A DNA stretch of 64,000 nt, taken from the NCBI GenBank assembly GCA_002197995.1, contig NGZR01000001.1, positions 13,411,501-13,475,500 of the forward strand, written 5' to 3'. The position numbers were made by a program, and so were the translations under genes. Shown here piece after piece: positions 31,954 through 43,741 of this stretch (within the stretch, counting starts at the first letter, position 1; every line of letters starts with the position of its first letter). The notes beneath the pieces are model-generated. The model was given only the letters and a program-made list of their open reading frames with translations, was not told the DNA's origin and did not search any database. The DNA is from Gaeumannomyces sp. JS-464 (taxonomy: Eukaryota > Ascomycota > Sordariomycetes > Magnaporthales > Magnaporthaceae).

Positions 31954-34900
31954 ATGACGGGGACCGCGTCTCCCGTCCCGCCTCACCCAAACTCGGATGC
32001 TGTCGACAACGCCAACGGCCAAAACGGCCATCCCAACGACGCCCGCCCATCGACCCCCGACAGCGAAATCGTCGACACCCTGAAGATACTCGATCCGCCG
32101 GCGCCAGAGCTGGCCAGCGCGCCCTCGCCCTCCGACAGCTCTCTCTCCGACCCACTTTCCGAGCCTCCCTCCGACGATGAGCTGGTTCCGCCCTCGCCCT
32201 CATATGGCCACATCGGCCTGGACACCGCCGAGACCCCCGACGCGGAGTCCACAGAGGCTGGGATAGACGATGATGAGCAATCTGACGGACAGGACGACGA
32301 TGACGGTGACCAGGATGGTGAGCGCCCAGCGAAACGTCGCCGGGTCCGTGACAACACACCACCCCCCAGAACGCGAAAACCTAAGCTGGAGTCTCCGCCG
32401 TGGAGGAAGGTTGAGGCAGAGGGTCCCACGACTTTTGTGGAAGAAGGCAAGAGGAGGTCAGGCCGCATCAACTCGATTCCCCCGGAGCTTCAGAATCCTA
32501 TAAAACGGGCCGCGAAACCCAAGAAATCCCGCCTTGGCCCTCAAGCCAGCCCGCCGTCCAAGAAAAAGTCTGCGCCAACCAACGGTCACGCGCCGGGAGC
32601 CGCAGACGGCCACCCCCCCAGATCCACTCGACACCTGGGATCGTCCAACAAAGCAACGGCTCCGCCCAAGCCCTCCCCTACCGCGAAGGCGCCTACGAAG
32701 AAACCGGCGCCCCACGACACGAGGACATCCAAACGCAACCGAAGACGATCTCCCTCTCCTCCCCAAAGACACCCCTCCGGACATCTGCACGAACTCGTCG
32801 GTCCTCCCGACATGCCCGAGACAGTCTTGACAATGGCCCAGCCGATCAAACCCCGGGCTCAGACGTCAGGCAGTCTGGAGGCTCCCGTATTGCTCCTAGG
32901 ATAAAGCTACATGTGATGCCCGCTGTAATGCCCTTTGTCCACCCGGCACAAGCAAAGGCCAGACCCAAACTTGGCCCCACATTTGAGGAATACTTCGAGA
33001 CGGCACACAACATCCCAGTGGAAGAAGGTGGCCAACTCTGCACAGACGATGCGCCCCGGATGACAGACGAGGCGGCCGCTGAGGAGGCGGTCATACTCGA
33101 CAGGATAGAGAAGGAGGCGGAAGAAGGCGGTCTCCTCTCCGAGGCCCGCTGCTCCATCTACGCGCCGGAAGCTGTCGATGAACCGCCGCGCCAGTGGGCG
33201 CATGCGGACCACATGGTTAAAGCCCTGGCCAATTTCAGAAAACTCATGTTAATGGAGCAGCAGCGGCACCGGTCAACGGCGAGGAAACTGGCGGAGGCGT
33301 GCCGGGACGAATGGCTACGAAAGCAGCCCAAGACTGCCGAGGAGCTCGAGCAGGAGGCTCAGGAACTGTGGAGAGGAACCTACTTCTCGGTAGTCCGAGC
33401 CCTCTTCGGCACGTGGGAGAACGTTAGGGTCGAGATCAACCGCCGAAGGCTAGAGGAGTGGGAGGCTGAAGAGCAGCGTCGGGTCAAAGCTGCCCTGCAG
33501 GAGGCCGTGCAGATCTCAGAGCAGAAGCTGCAAGCGAGGCGCGCGCATGCTGATTCTGATGGCATGACGGACGACGATAGCAGCATCGAGAGGTCCTCGG
33601 AGGAGGAGGAAGATTTCGATGAAGCCGACGAGATGATGTCTGGTCTGGAAGACACGATGGTCAACTCCGGAGCCGCAAGCGAGGTGGATGATGAGGACAA
33701 CATGTCCTCCTCTGATGACGACGAGGATGCGAAATCCGCCGTGTCTGACGAAGGCCTCACGCAAGAGCAGCTGCGCGAGAAGTATGCCCACCTGCCAGCC
33801 CTTGAGGCACCCGACGGTGATGGGGGCACCCCAAGACGCCTGCAGGAGAATCCAGAGCTGGCGAGACGACAGGAGTAGATGATGATACGAGCGACGAGTC
33901 CATCGACATGGACGATGATCTCGGGTCCTCTGACATGGATAGCGGCAGCGAAGACGATGAGGAGGCCTCGGATAGTGGTGCCGAAGACGAAGACGACGAC
34001 GGTGACGATGCGCCATCCAACCTTCTAGGCCTTTTCTTTGGAAAATCCGAGCTCAAGAAGCTTAACAAACAAGCGCAGACTCCGGAAGACGAGACGCCAG
34101 AACAGGCCGAGGCGGCAGTTGAGGCTCCTAAGGACCAAGTCCTCGCCTGTTCCACCCCCAAAGTGAATGGGGTCAACGGGACACTGCCGGCCGACGGCGT
34201 CCACGGCCGTGACGCCATGTCCGTCACCAACACATCGATCCAGGGCCCCGACAGCAAAGCTCTCACCAATGGAGACATTGGGGAGTCTCTGGTGGCTACT
34301 CCTGCGGGCGACGGTGCCAAGCTTCCAGCGGCGGTCGATTTAGGGGCCCGCGATTTATTATTGCAGCCCATGCCCGCGCCCTCACCCCTTGACCAGACTA
34401 TCTCGCCTGACTCCGACAACGATGCTGTCGACTTGGTTGTCCCTCCACAATTCTCGCCGCTCACCGAGTGCCAGGACGAGCCTCCTGACCTTTCTCCCGA
34501 GGCTTCTATCGCTGCTGATGGCACCATCGACCCACCTGTCATAGGCATTCTCCAGCCGACGGATTTCATGATGACCGACGCATTGTCCACGATGAGTGCC
34601 GATCCTACTATGAGGGTAGACAGCGCCATCGCCCCTGTTACGGCAGAGGGGGGTATGTCGGGAACTACACCTGTCTACACATCCCAGGCGCCGCAGGACC
34701 GATCGCAGACAACGGCGAGCCAAGATGGTGGTGCCACGAATGCATCTCTGGCGGTGGATGCCACGTTGATGAACGCCCCTCTTGATGCTGGCGCGGGGCC
34801 AGCAACCTGCCTACCAGACGTGGAAATCACAGCGCCCGATTCGAGCACCAAAGCCGCCAGCCCCGAGACGGATGTCAACACCAACAATGCCATCAGTCGG

Positions 34901-37777
34901 GATCCTAGTCAGTCACCTCGTACGACTGACACAAAGCCCTCAGAGATTGATACCGTCACCTCGCCCGCGGAGCCCTCAGGGGCGCAGAAGGAACTCAGTC
35001 GCTCGGCCTCGCCGCTTCCCAGCGCCCCCAACGCACCGAAAACAGAGATCCCTTTCCTCCTGCGCGGGACGCTGCGAGAATACCAGCACTACGGACTTGA
35101 TTGGCTGGCCGGGTTGTACGTCAACAACACCAACGGCATTCTAGCAGACGAGATGGGTCTGGGCAAAACCATCCAGACCATCTCCCTACTGGCACATCTC
35201 GCGTGTCAGCATGAAGTCTGGGGCCCTCACTTGGTGATTGTTCCGACCAGTGTTATGCTGAACTGGGAGATGGAGTTCAAAAAGTGGTGCCCTGGGTTCA
35301 AGATCTTGACCTACTATGGCAATCAAGAGGAACGCAAGCGGAAGAGACAGGGCTGGACCAACGATGATGTCTGGAACGTATGCATCACGTCGTACCAGAT
35401 GGTTCTCCAAGACCAACAGGTCTTCAGGAGGCGGCGGTGGCACTACATGATCCTAGACGAAGCTCACAACATCAAAAACTTCAAGTCGCAACGATGGCAG
35501 ACGCTTCTTGGCTTCAACACTCAGGCTCGGCTCTTGCTGACCGGGACCCCTCTTCAAAACAATCTTACCGAGCTCTGGTCTTTGCTCTTCTTCCTCATGC
35601 CCTCGGAGAATGGCGTGGGCGGGTTTGCCGACCTGAATGAGTTCCACGACTGGTTCGGCAGGCCAGAGTCGCAGATCCTGGAGAGCGGGAGAGAGCAGAT
35701 GGACGATGAAGCCCGGGCTATTATCTCGAAGCTCCACAAGGTCCTTCGCCCGTACTTGCTCCGCCGCCTCAAGGCCGACGTGGAAAAGCAAATGCCAGCA
35801 AAGTACGAGCATGTTGAGCTTTGCCGACTCTCCAAGCGGCAGCGCGAGCTGTATGATGGGTTTCTGAGCAGGAGCGACACCAGGGAGACGCTGGCGTCGG
35901 GAAACTACCTCTCGATCATCAACTGTCTCATGCAGCTCCGCAAGGTGTGTAATCACCCGGACCTCTTCGTCGACCGCCCTATCATGACGTCCTTCCGGAT
36001 GCAGTCATCTGTTCCGGCCCGCTTCGAGCCCGTGGAGAGGCTTGTGCGTGACAAGATGTTTGCCCGGCACCCGCTCGGCTCGGTTAGCCTCGAGTTCATG
36101 AACCTGGTTCCCACCCGGCATGAGCGTTTCTCGGATGGCTTTGCCTCCAGCGTTGCTCAGTACAACTCTCACCGTGTCCTCTGCGAGCTTAAAGAAACGC
36201 AGAAGACACGAGCACATAATGCGTTTATGCCTTTAGATCCGAGCACGGTGGAGTCCAGCATCATATACTTGGAGACGCGCCTCGCGATGGGGCCGCTTTG
36301 ACGGACGCTACAACACTGCGTCTACTTGAACGCCCTCCGCCGCCAGCAGCGACCGACTCTACTGGCACACCGCCTTGTCGACGCTTCTTACGACTTGGTG
36401 TACATGACACGCGACTTTTCAAGCCGACAGCCCAGAGTCCCCACACGAACGGTCACTGGAGTGGTTCGAGAACGACTCGTTCCTCCTTACCACAACGCAC
36501 AGTCCACGACCGCTGATCGCCGGGCAGACGCGACTGGAGATGACATCACCGAAATTCGCCTGCGTCACCCCCGCCGTCGTGACACGAGATCTGACGCCAT
36601 TCCTTCTCGGCAGGAAGGGTGTCGAGGCCTTTGAGGATGCCGATCTGAAGCTCTCGGCCCCGATCAAGACGCTGCCCTTCATGCCCCCCGAGCGCCCGCG
36701 CGACCCTTGGCACGAGGCGCGCATGCGTCTCTCGATCCAGTTCCCCGACAAGCGACTACTCCAATACGATTGCGGGAAGCTTCAGGCCCTAGACCGGTTG
36801 CTGCGGAAGCTGCAGTCTGGAGGCCATCGGGCCCTGATCTTCACCCAGATGACCAAAGTTTTGGACATTTTGGAGCAGTTCCTCAACATCCACGGTCACA
36901 AGTATCTACGCCTCGACGGAGCAACCAAGGTGGAGCAGAGACAGATCCTGACAGATCGCTTCAACCATGACAACCGGATTTTGTGCTTTATTCTCTCTAC
37001 TCGGTCCGGAGGGCTCGGTATCAACCTCACGGGCGCCGACACTGTCATCTTCTACGACCAGGATTGGAACCCTGCGATGGACAAGCAGTGTCAAGACCGA
37101 TGCCACCGTATCGGGCAGACGCGTGACGTGCATATTTACCGGCTCGTGAGCGAACACACAATCGAGGCCAACATTCTGCGAAAGGCATCGCAAAAGCAGA
37201 TGCTGGACGATGTCGTCATTCAAGAGGGAGAGTTCACGACGGACTACTTCAACAAGATCTCGGTGCGCGACGTCATCAATGACGGCGACGGTGGCAACCC
37301 CATCCTAGCGCAGGGTGACGAGGCGGCCAACGCAGCCATGGACCGAGTGCTGGGTGGAGTCGAAAGCACCGACACGCGCACTGCGGGCCGGGTTCTCGAG
37401 CGGGCCGAGGACCGCGAGGACGTGGACGCGGCGCGGGCGGCCGAGAAGGAGATCCAGCAGGATGACGCCGACTTCAGCGAGAAGCCGCAGAACCCGGCCT
37501 CAGGCGCGCCGAGCACGAGGGCGGGGACGCCTAGGGATGCCACCCCAGCGGCGAGCAACATCTTCTCGGACCTTGCGGGCGACGGTAACGCTGCGTCCGA
37601 GGCGGTCGCACCGACAGAACACGCAGAGGTGGAACACAATGCATGGGAGAGAGGATGCGGACTGTGGACGATTATATGCTCGGCTTCATGGCGGCGCAGC
37701 TTGAAGGGACTCCGCTGGAGCTGCCCAAGGATAAAAAGAAGAGCAAGAAGAAGGGCAAGGACACTCGGAAGAGGTAA
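31954..37777 (+). CDS. SWR1 ATPase (Snf2/INO80 family), locus with several frame breaks
   Basis: Catalytic subunit of the SWR1 complex, which swaps H2A for H2A.Z in chromatin. The ATG at 31954 (MTGTASPVPP) starts a long acidic, Pro/Ser-rich N-terminus. The HSA domain (WAHADHMVKALANFRKLMLM) is at about 33192-33400, with acidic tracts at 33560-33740 and 33905-34010. The helicase core begins at 35055, with Walker A DEMGLGKTIQT (35147), DEAH (35456-35467), LLTGTPLQNN and the helicase C domain STRSGGLGINLTGADTV with CHRIGQTRDVHI (about 36985-37130). The C-terminus DDYMLGFMAAQLEGTPLELP ends at 37777. The locus length (about 1,940 codons) fits SWR1. Frame changes occur at about 32.6-32.73 kb, 33.82 kb, 36.29-36.45 kb (several, including TGA 36299) and 37.64 kb. 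All motifs are intact, so I suspect sequence error rather than gene death. Confidence 0.9.
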
Positions 37778-39444
37778 CGCTCATGTCGGATTTCACTTCA
37801 TCTTTTTGGGTTGAATGCCCGCGGGGCTTTTCTGGGCAACCCACATGACCCTCTGAAGGACGAAAGAATGACGACAGCAACTGTAATATTTTATCGCAAA
37901 CGAGCAGGACCGCCTGCCTGGCCTATATCATGACGGCCGTGGTGTATTTGTACCCCCTCCACTTTTCCTGCCTTGGATGCTTCGCGAGCGTATCTTTCTT
38001 GAACATTTTATCATTTGTCGGTTGCACATCCTTTCGCGTTGTTTAAAGTCGCGTGGGACCACGGGAGAAGCAAAAGAAAACTCGACATCATTATGGGAGT
38101 CGATAGACTGGGCATGGTTGGGGTGCATGGATACCATAGAAAAGAGCAAGGTTGGAATCCGAGGAGCTGACAAGGAGGTTGCGCGTTGGTTCGCTTGCCT
38201 CGGTTTTTGGTTGGGTCATAGCGCGAGTGGCAGTGGATCGACCAGACGTGCAGCTCTGCGTGCGGCCTTGCGATTCAAGCTTTATCCGCTGGAGCCCACT
38301 CTCTCGCGGACATTGCAATGCTACCATGGTTGTTTGGGTTTGTTTATTTATTTGCTATTTCTACTTTTATTTTTCTTCCTTGCCCCTCTTTTGAATCTGA
38401 CATGTTTGGCTTTGCCTTGTTGGGATATCCTGATGTTGAGGGAGCTCTTCCTGGCAGAGCTGTAGCCCCCAGAAGCAGCGCCTCGAGCGGGGATTATTTT
38501 GTTCCCCCACGCTAGCGCCCGCCATGATTTGCGGGTGGCGCTGCATTGCCGGCTGGGCGCTCGACGACCAAGCTTCCTGATGTTTTTTTTTTTTTTTTTT
38601 TTTTTTCTGCGACTGCTGCAAGCGTCTGCATTTTCTCTGGCACATGTCCTAGATGAAATGGATCAGAGAGACACCCCACCGCCGCCTGTTCACCGCAAAA
38701 ATGTGACATATGAAAACAATACACACCCAGATGCAGTTGGGACCAGTTTGCGGAGCGCCTTTATTTCCTTCACACCGACTCAAGCCCCCATGCAGGGAAT
38801 TCGGCCTCAGCAACGGCAGGACGTCGCCCACACGACGATCCCCCTCCGCAAAAGGGGCCCCAATCAAGGCCAGCCTCGGCTCTTCGTCGGAGCCATCAGG
38901 CGCGGGTCGCATGCCCCCTCACTGCTCCTCCTAGGCCAGGTCCCACCCTGCCGCATCTCCAGCCGGCCACGCCCCTTTCACTACGTTCGGGGCTGGGAAG
39001 GATTGGGCCAGCAATCCTCGGGGCCGTCTGGCCAATTTGCCCGATATTTGCTGCATCGACTTTTTGGTCCCCATGTTCGCTTGTGGGGTGGTGGTGGGCA
39101 GCCGCGCCCCTCTGCGGACGTTGTAGCGAGCACATGGACAGCGTATGGACGGTGAAAGGCGGCAGGGGGCCATCCGACCGGGTAATAAAACATGACTCTC
39201 AGCTGTGATGTGCCGACCAGTGCCGCTGCATGACTGTGGACGCGTGCGTCGCGCCCGTCAAAAAGCTTGACTTTCGGCCGCCCCCGAATCTTCTTTTTGT
39301 TCCCGGCAGCTGCCATCATCCTCCATCATCCTTCTCTGGTGCTCTTCAACGCCTACTGCTCTTCTTAGCGGTAGACGAAACATTCTCCCTGCCTCGTCGA
39401 CGAAACCAGCTTGCAGTGCTGCCTGCGCCAGAGCATCGTCGATA
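37778..39444. other. Intergenic, with a 24-bp T run
   Basis: 1.67 kb. T(24) lies at 38583-38606. Other open frames overlap on both strands and lack motifs. The last 100 bp before 39445 is CT-rich, as expected of the next gene's leader. Confidence 0.5.
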
Positions 39445-41114
39445 ATGGCTGCTGCAACTAACGAAAAGCAGCCTGTGGCGGTGCCAGACATGGACACGCC
39501 GAAGACACCAAGCGGGAGTCGGGCTCTGCCGTCCACGATGTATGTCAGCCTGGTGCTAGTCAGCGCTTGACACTATATAGGAACTGAAAGAAAAAGAAGA
39601 AGAAAACGTGGAGAGACTGACGTGCTGACCTGAGAACCGATGCGAAACCACAACCGACGCAGGAGTCCATGCTGCCGCAATCTTACACGGCAGAGGAGGA
39701 GCGCGCAGTGGTGTGGAAGCAGGACATGGCGATCCTGCCGCTGTCGGCTGGCATCTACTTCCTCTGCTACCTCGACCGCTCCAACATCGGCAATGCCAAG
39801 ATCCTCAACTCGAGCACCAGGAACGACATGCAGACCGAGACGGGCACGAGCAACTACCAGTTCACCATCGCGCTCATGGTCTTCCTGATCGCGTACGCCA
39901 TCTTCGAGGTGCCGTCCAACATCCTGCTCAAGAAGCTGCGCCCGTCGCGCTGGATCGCCTTCCTCATGTTCTCGTGGGGCGCCATGACCATGGCGCTCGG
40001 CGGCGTGCACGACTTCGCCGGCATGGCGGCCCTGCGCTTCCTGCTCGGCATGTTCGAGGCCGGCCTGTTCCCGGGCCTGGTCTACTACCTGACCTTTTGG
40101 TACAAGTCGGACGAGCGCTCGCTGCGCGTCGCCCTCATCCTGGCCAGCGCCACGCTGGCGGGCGCCTTTGGCGGCGCCATCGCCTACGGCATCGGCCACA
40201 TGAATGGCGCGCACGGCCTGTCGGCCTGGCGCTGGCTCTTCATCCTCGAGGGCATCCCCAGCTGTCTGTCGGCCGTCCTAGTCTGGTTCCTGCTGCCCGA
40301 CTACCCGGAAGAGTGGTCGCGCCTGTCGACGCGCGAGCGCGACGTGGCCGCCGCCCGCCTCGCCGTCGAGGGCTCCAAGAGCAGCCACAGCTCCATGAGC
40401 TGGGCCGAGGCCGTCGCGACCCTGACCGACTGGCGCCTGTACGGCCACTACGCCGTCTACTTTGCCATCTCGGCGCCCTTCAGCAGCCTGTCGTACTTTA
40501 CGCCCACCATCACTGCGGGCCTGGGCTTCTTTGACCTGCACGCGCAACTCATGACGGTTCCGCCGTATGCGGTGGCTTATGGTGTGTACTCACATCGACT
40601 ATCTACACTTCCTCCCGTTTCCTAAATCGGGCAATATTGCTAACCAAACCACCACCCCTGCTTCCCAGTCGTCCAAATCCTGGTCAGCTGGTCCGCGGAC
40701 CGGACCAACGCGCGCGGCCTGCATGCAGCGACGCTCGCGGCCGTCGGCGCCATCGGGTTCCTGGTGTCGGCGATCCTGCCGCCGACGGCGTTCCTGCCGC
40801 GCTTCGGCTGCCTGATCGTCGCGGCGGCCGGCGCCTTCAGCTGCATCCCGCCCATGCTGGGCTGGCTGTCGTCCAACGTGCACAACACGGCCGCCCACGG
40901 GCCTGGCCATCGCGCTCAACGTCAGCTTCGGCGGCGGCCTCGGTCAGATCCCCGGCGTTTGGATCTATAAGGCCGACGAGGCGTCCAGGGGGTACCCCAC
41001 CGGCCATTACGTCAATGCGGGCATGATGTTCTTCGTCGGGCGGGCTGCGTCGCGCTCAGGGTGTACTACGGCTGGCGGAACAAGCAGATCTTGAGGGGAG
41101 AACCCGACGGGTGA
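39445..41114 (+). CDS. MFS transporter, anion:cation symporter (allantoate/tartrate permease-like) family
   Basis: A plasma-membrane carrier for small organic acids. Exon 1 (39445 to about 39543) encodes the cytosolic start. Exon 2 (39663-40581) carries helices 1-7 with hallmarks of the Dal5/Tna1-type group: LPLSAGIYFLCYLDRSNIGN, then NQ/QFTIALMVFLIAYAIFEVPSN, and GMFEAGLFPGLVYYLTFWY. Exon 3 from 40669 (VQILVSWSADRTNARG) carries the rest. Two one-base breaks follow: at the CCGCCC run near 40895 (before GLAIALNVSFGGGLGQIPGV) and in a G run near 41042 (before CVALRVYYGWRNK). The stop is at 41112. The donor of intron 1 is uncertain: the better GTATGT site would be out of phase. Substrate unknown; the neighbouring esterases suggest aromatic or sugar acids. 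Confidence 0.82.
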
Positions 41115-41987
41115 TGTGCGGCTATATAGACTGTAGGTGTAGGGGGCCGGACAGGTTAGCAGTAGACGGGGATGTGTAGACGGGCGGAAGGGGTGGCTGG
41201 CTCGAAGGATTCACAACTGCCATGATCAGGATCAACATCCCGACGGCTATCTCCACATCTTCGGGAGGCCCAGGAAACAAGCGAAAGACAGGAAAAATAA
41301 TTACCGACCACCTGTCTCACACATATGATGGCACCCTGCGTGCCGACCAGGTGTTTGTGGGCTGCCCGTTCCAACAAGCCGTCGGGTGTAGACCCGCGGG
41401 CGGTCGCTCAAGCCAAATCTTGGTTTCTCCAATCCTTCGTTGTTCTCCATCTTGCCCCTGACCCAATTTGGCCACCGGCATTTTGTCACCGAACCCGCCG
41501 TGCTGGATCGAGCCGTGTGGCGAGCCTGGGCCCGGACGACGATGGGAGGAGATGAGGGGTCAGTTACATCGCAAAGCAGCCGTTTTCCCCGCCAAGCGCC
41601 GCCCTTCTTTTTTTTCTTTCCTCCTCGGTCTCTGCCTTCCGACTGGGGAACATACTGCTGCTCCACGCGGTGTTTTTGCCTCCGGTTGGCACGCCGAGTC
41701 GAGATTTTCCATGGAACATCTCCAGAGGAAAGCGGAGAAGTGTCCTTCGCTGGGTGTCGAGAATGATCCGACTTTATGGGGGAGATGAGAAATGGCCCCG
41801 AAATGTCGAGGCGGACGATCTCCCCTGCTAGGAGGCTCGAGTATGATAAATAGACAGCGTCCTTGCCACGGCAGGAGCTGCTAAAGTCTTTCTGTATCGC
41901 TCCTCGATCACCATCGCCCCAGGGCAGAGACTGGATACCTTCCCCACGCGTTCTTCGACCGACAGCAGCAACAGGCAGATCGACAAG
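41115..41987. other. Intergenic, promoter side of the esterase gene
   Basis: About 870 bp with no supported gene. A short T run lies near 41608. Confidence 0.5.
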
Positions 41988-42887
41988 ATGGTGACGATGA
42001 AGGCCTCCTCGGGCTCGCCCTCACCCTGGCCGCCCACCTCACAGCCGCCGAGCCGCTGCACCGCCGCGCGAAGCGGGCTCCGAGGCGCCCGTCGCGGTCG
42101 CCGCCAACCCGTCTCTCTGCGGCAAGGCGCCGTCCCTGACCTCGGGCACCAAGTCCATCAGCGTCAACGGGCGCAACCGACAGTACGTTATACGCGTGCC
42201 AAGGCTGACGCTCCAAGACGTACCGCCTCATCTTCGCCTTCCACTGGGTCGGCGGCACCATGAACGACGTGGCGAGCGGGCGGCGACCCGAGCTGAGGTG
42301 GTCCTACTACGGCATGCAGCGCATGGCCAACGAGAACGCAATCCTGGTGGCGCCGCAGGGGCTCGGCAACGGCTGGGCCAACTCGGGCGGCGAGGACATC
42401 GCCTTCGTCGACGCCATGGTCGCCAGATCCAGGCGGGCTGTGCGTCGACCACGCGCCAGCTGTACGCCATTGGCTTCTCGTACGGCGGCGCCATGAGCTA
42501 CTCGATCGCCTGCTCGCGCGCAAAGGTGTTCCGGGGGGTCGCCGTCATCTCGGGCGGCCAGCTGAGCGGGTGCGGGGGGGAACGACCCCATCGCCTACCT
42601 GGGCATCCACGGCATCAGCGACGGCACCCTCAACATCGCCGGCGGCAGGGGCCTGCGCGACAGGTTCGTGCGCAACAACGGCTGCACCAACATCAGCCCC
42701 GCGAGCCCAGCCGTGGCAGCGGCGTCCACGTCACGACCGAGTACCCGGCTGCAAGGCCGGCTACCCCGTCACCTGGCTCGCCTTTGACGGCGGCCACTGG
42801 CCAGGCGCCGTCGACAACGGTCCCGAAAGCGGCGCTAGGTCGTATGTCCCTGGCGAGATTTGGGGCTTTTTCAACAAGCTGGGTTAA
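41988..42887 (+). CDS. Secreted CE1 feruloyl esterase (esterase_PHB / LpqC-like), many frame breaks
   Basis: Would hydrolyse ferulate or related hydroxycinnamate esters of plant cell walls. The start (MVTMKA) leads, after a one-base shift, into a signal peptide ([17 protein letters not shown]). The mature N-terminus has [18 protein letters not shown]. Core motifs are [20 protein letters not shown], the nucleophile elbow GFSYGGAMS (Ser within 42472-42489), the Asp in [10 protein letters not shown], and the His in [19 protein letters not shown]. It ends [11 protein letters not shown] at 42887. These segments lie in at least six frames; breaks are near 42005, 42075, 42195, 42425, 42575 (a G7 run) and 42700. 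The triad is present but the gene as written makes no full protein, so it is either decayed or badly base-called. Confidence 0.78.
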
Positions 42888-43741
42888 AAGAGCAAACCGC
42901 GGTGATTCTCGGAGGTCGGTTGCCGGTGGCTGGTGGTCTGCGCAGTCGACAAAGTGTTCTCTATTCTTGCTTTCTAAGCCCTCTGTCGAGATGGCGCCAG
43001 CATTTACCAAAAATCTCAACTTCGCCGGTCGTGTTTCTTCGGTGGCTTATATTTCCTCCTGTATATAGCCCCTTTTTAGCTTCTCCGTATCGGCTTCCAA
43101 ACAAACAGCTCAGTGGATGCCTTAACAATCCCGCAATGTTCGTGTCAAGCCATGAAAACAAAACCTCATCCAACAATACCAGATTCTGTCAATAGTGGAA
43201 ACCAACTCGCATTAACGCGCGCATTAACCCAGCGTGCCTCTGCAAGGCCACCAGCTCTCCTCGCCCCGGGGAAATGCCAAGTTCTCGGCAACAATGGCCG
43301 GAAGCCAGAATTAGCACAGGCCCTGCCGTTTGGTGCCGATGCAAGCTGCACCGATACGGCGTTTACCCCCGCACCGACACACATCCTCATGCAGCTTGGT
43401 CATTGGGCGCGCCGCGAGCTGGACGGATTGGGTTTGGAGGCGGCAGTTGGAGGGACCCGTTTGCAGCTTACAGGCTTGGTGCCGCGTGGCTGTGACTGGA
43501 GGCCGAACCAGTCGCGCTTGCTGTTACCCAGCGCTGTGCGACGCTCCCCCTCCCAACAGGCCAGCTCATCTCATACGCGAGCTCCCAGCTGAGTGGTGAC
43601 CGTTTGGACCCCACGCCCACTAATCTATCCCTACGCGACACAGGTGCCAGCTGCAGCAAGAAAACATTGACTGCGGGCCCAATACCACGCTGCTTAAAGC
43701 GATCAGGGGTGTCCATTGGATCACCGTATCGTAGGGCGATC
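42888..43741. other. Intergenic, no gene seen
   Basis: About 850 bp between the two esterase genes. Nothing recognisable. Confidence 0.5.

Noticed and set aside
38499..39155. 218-residue plus-strand frame with a poly-Phe start
   Set aside because: Includes the T(24) run and shows no family resemblance.
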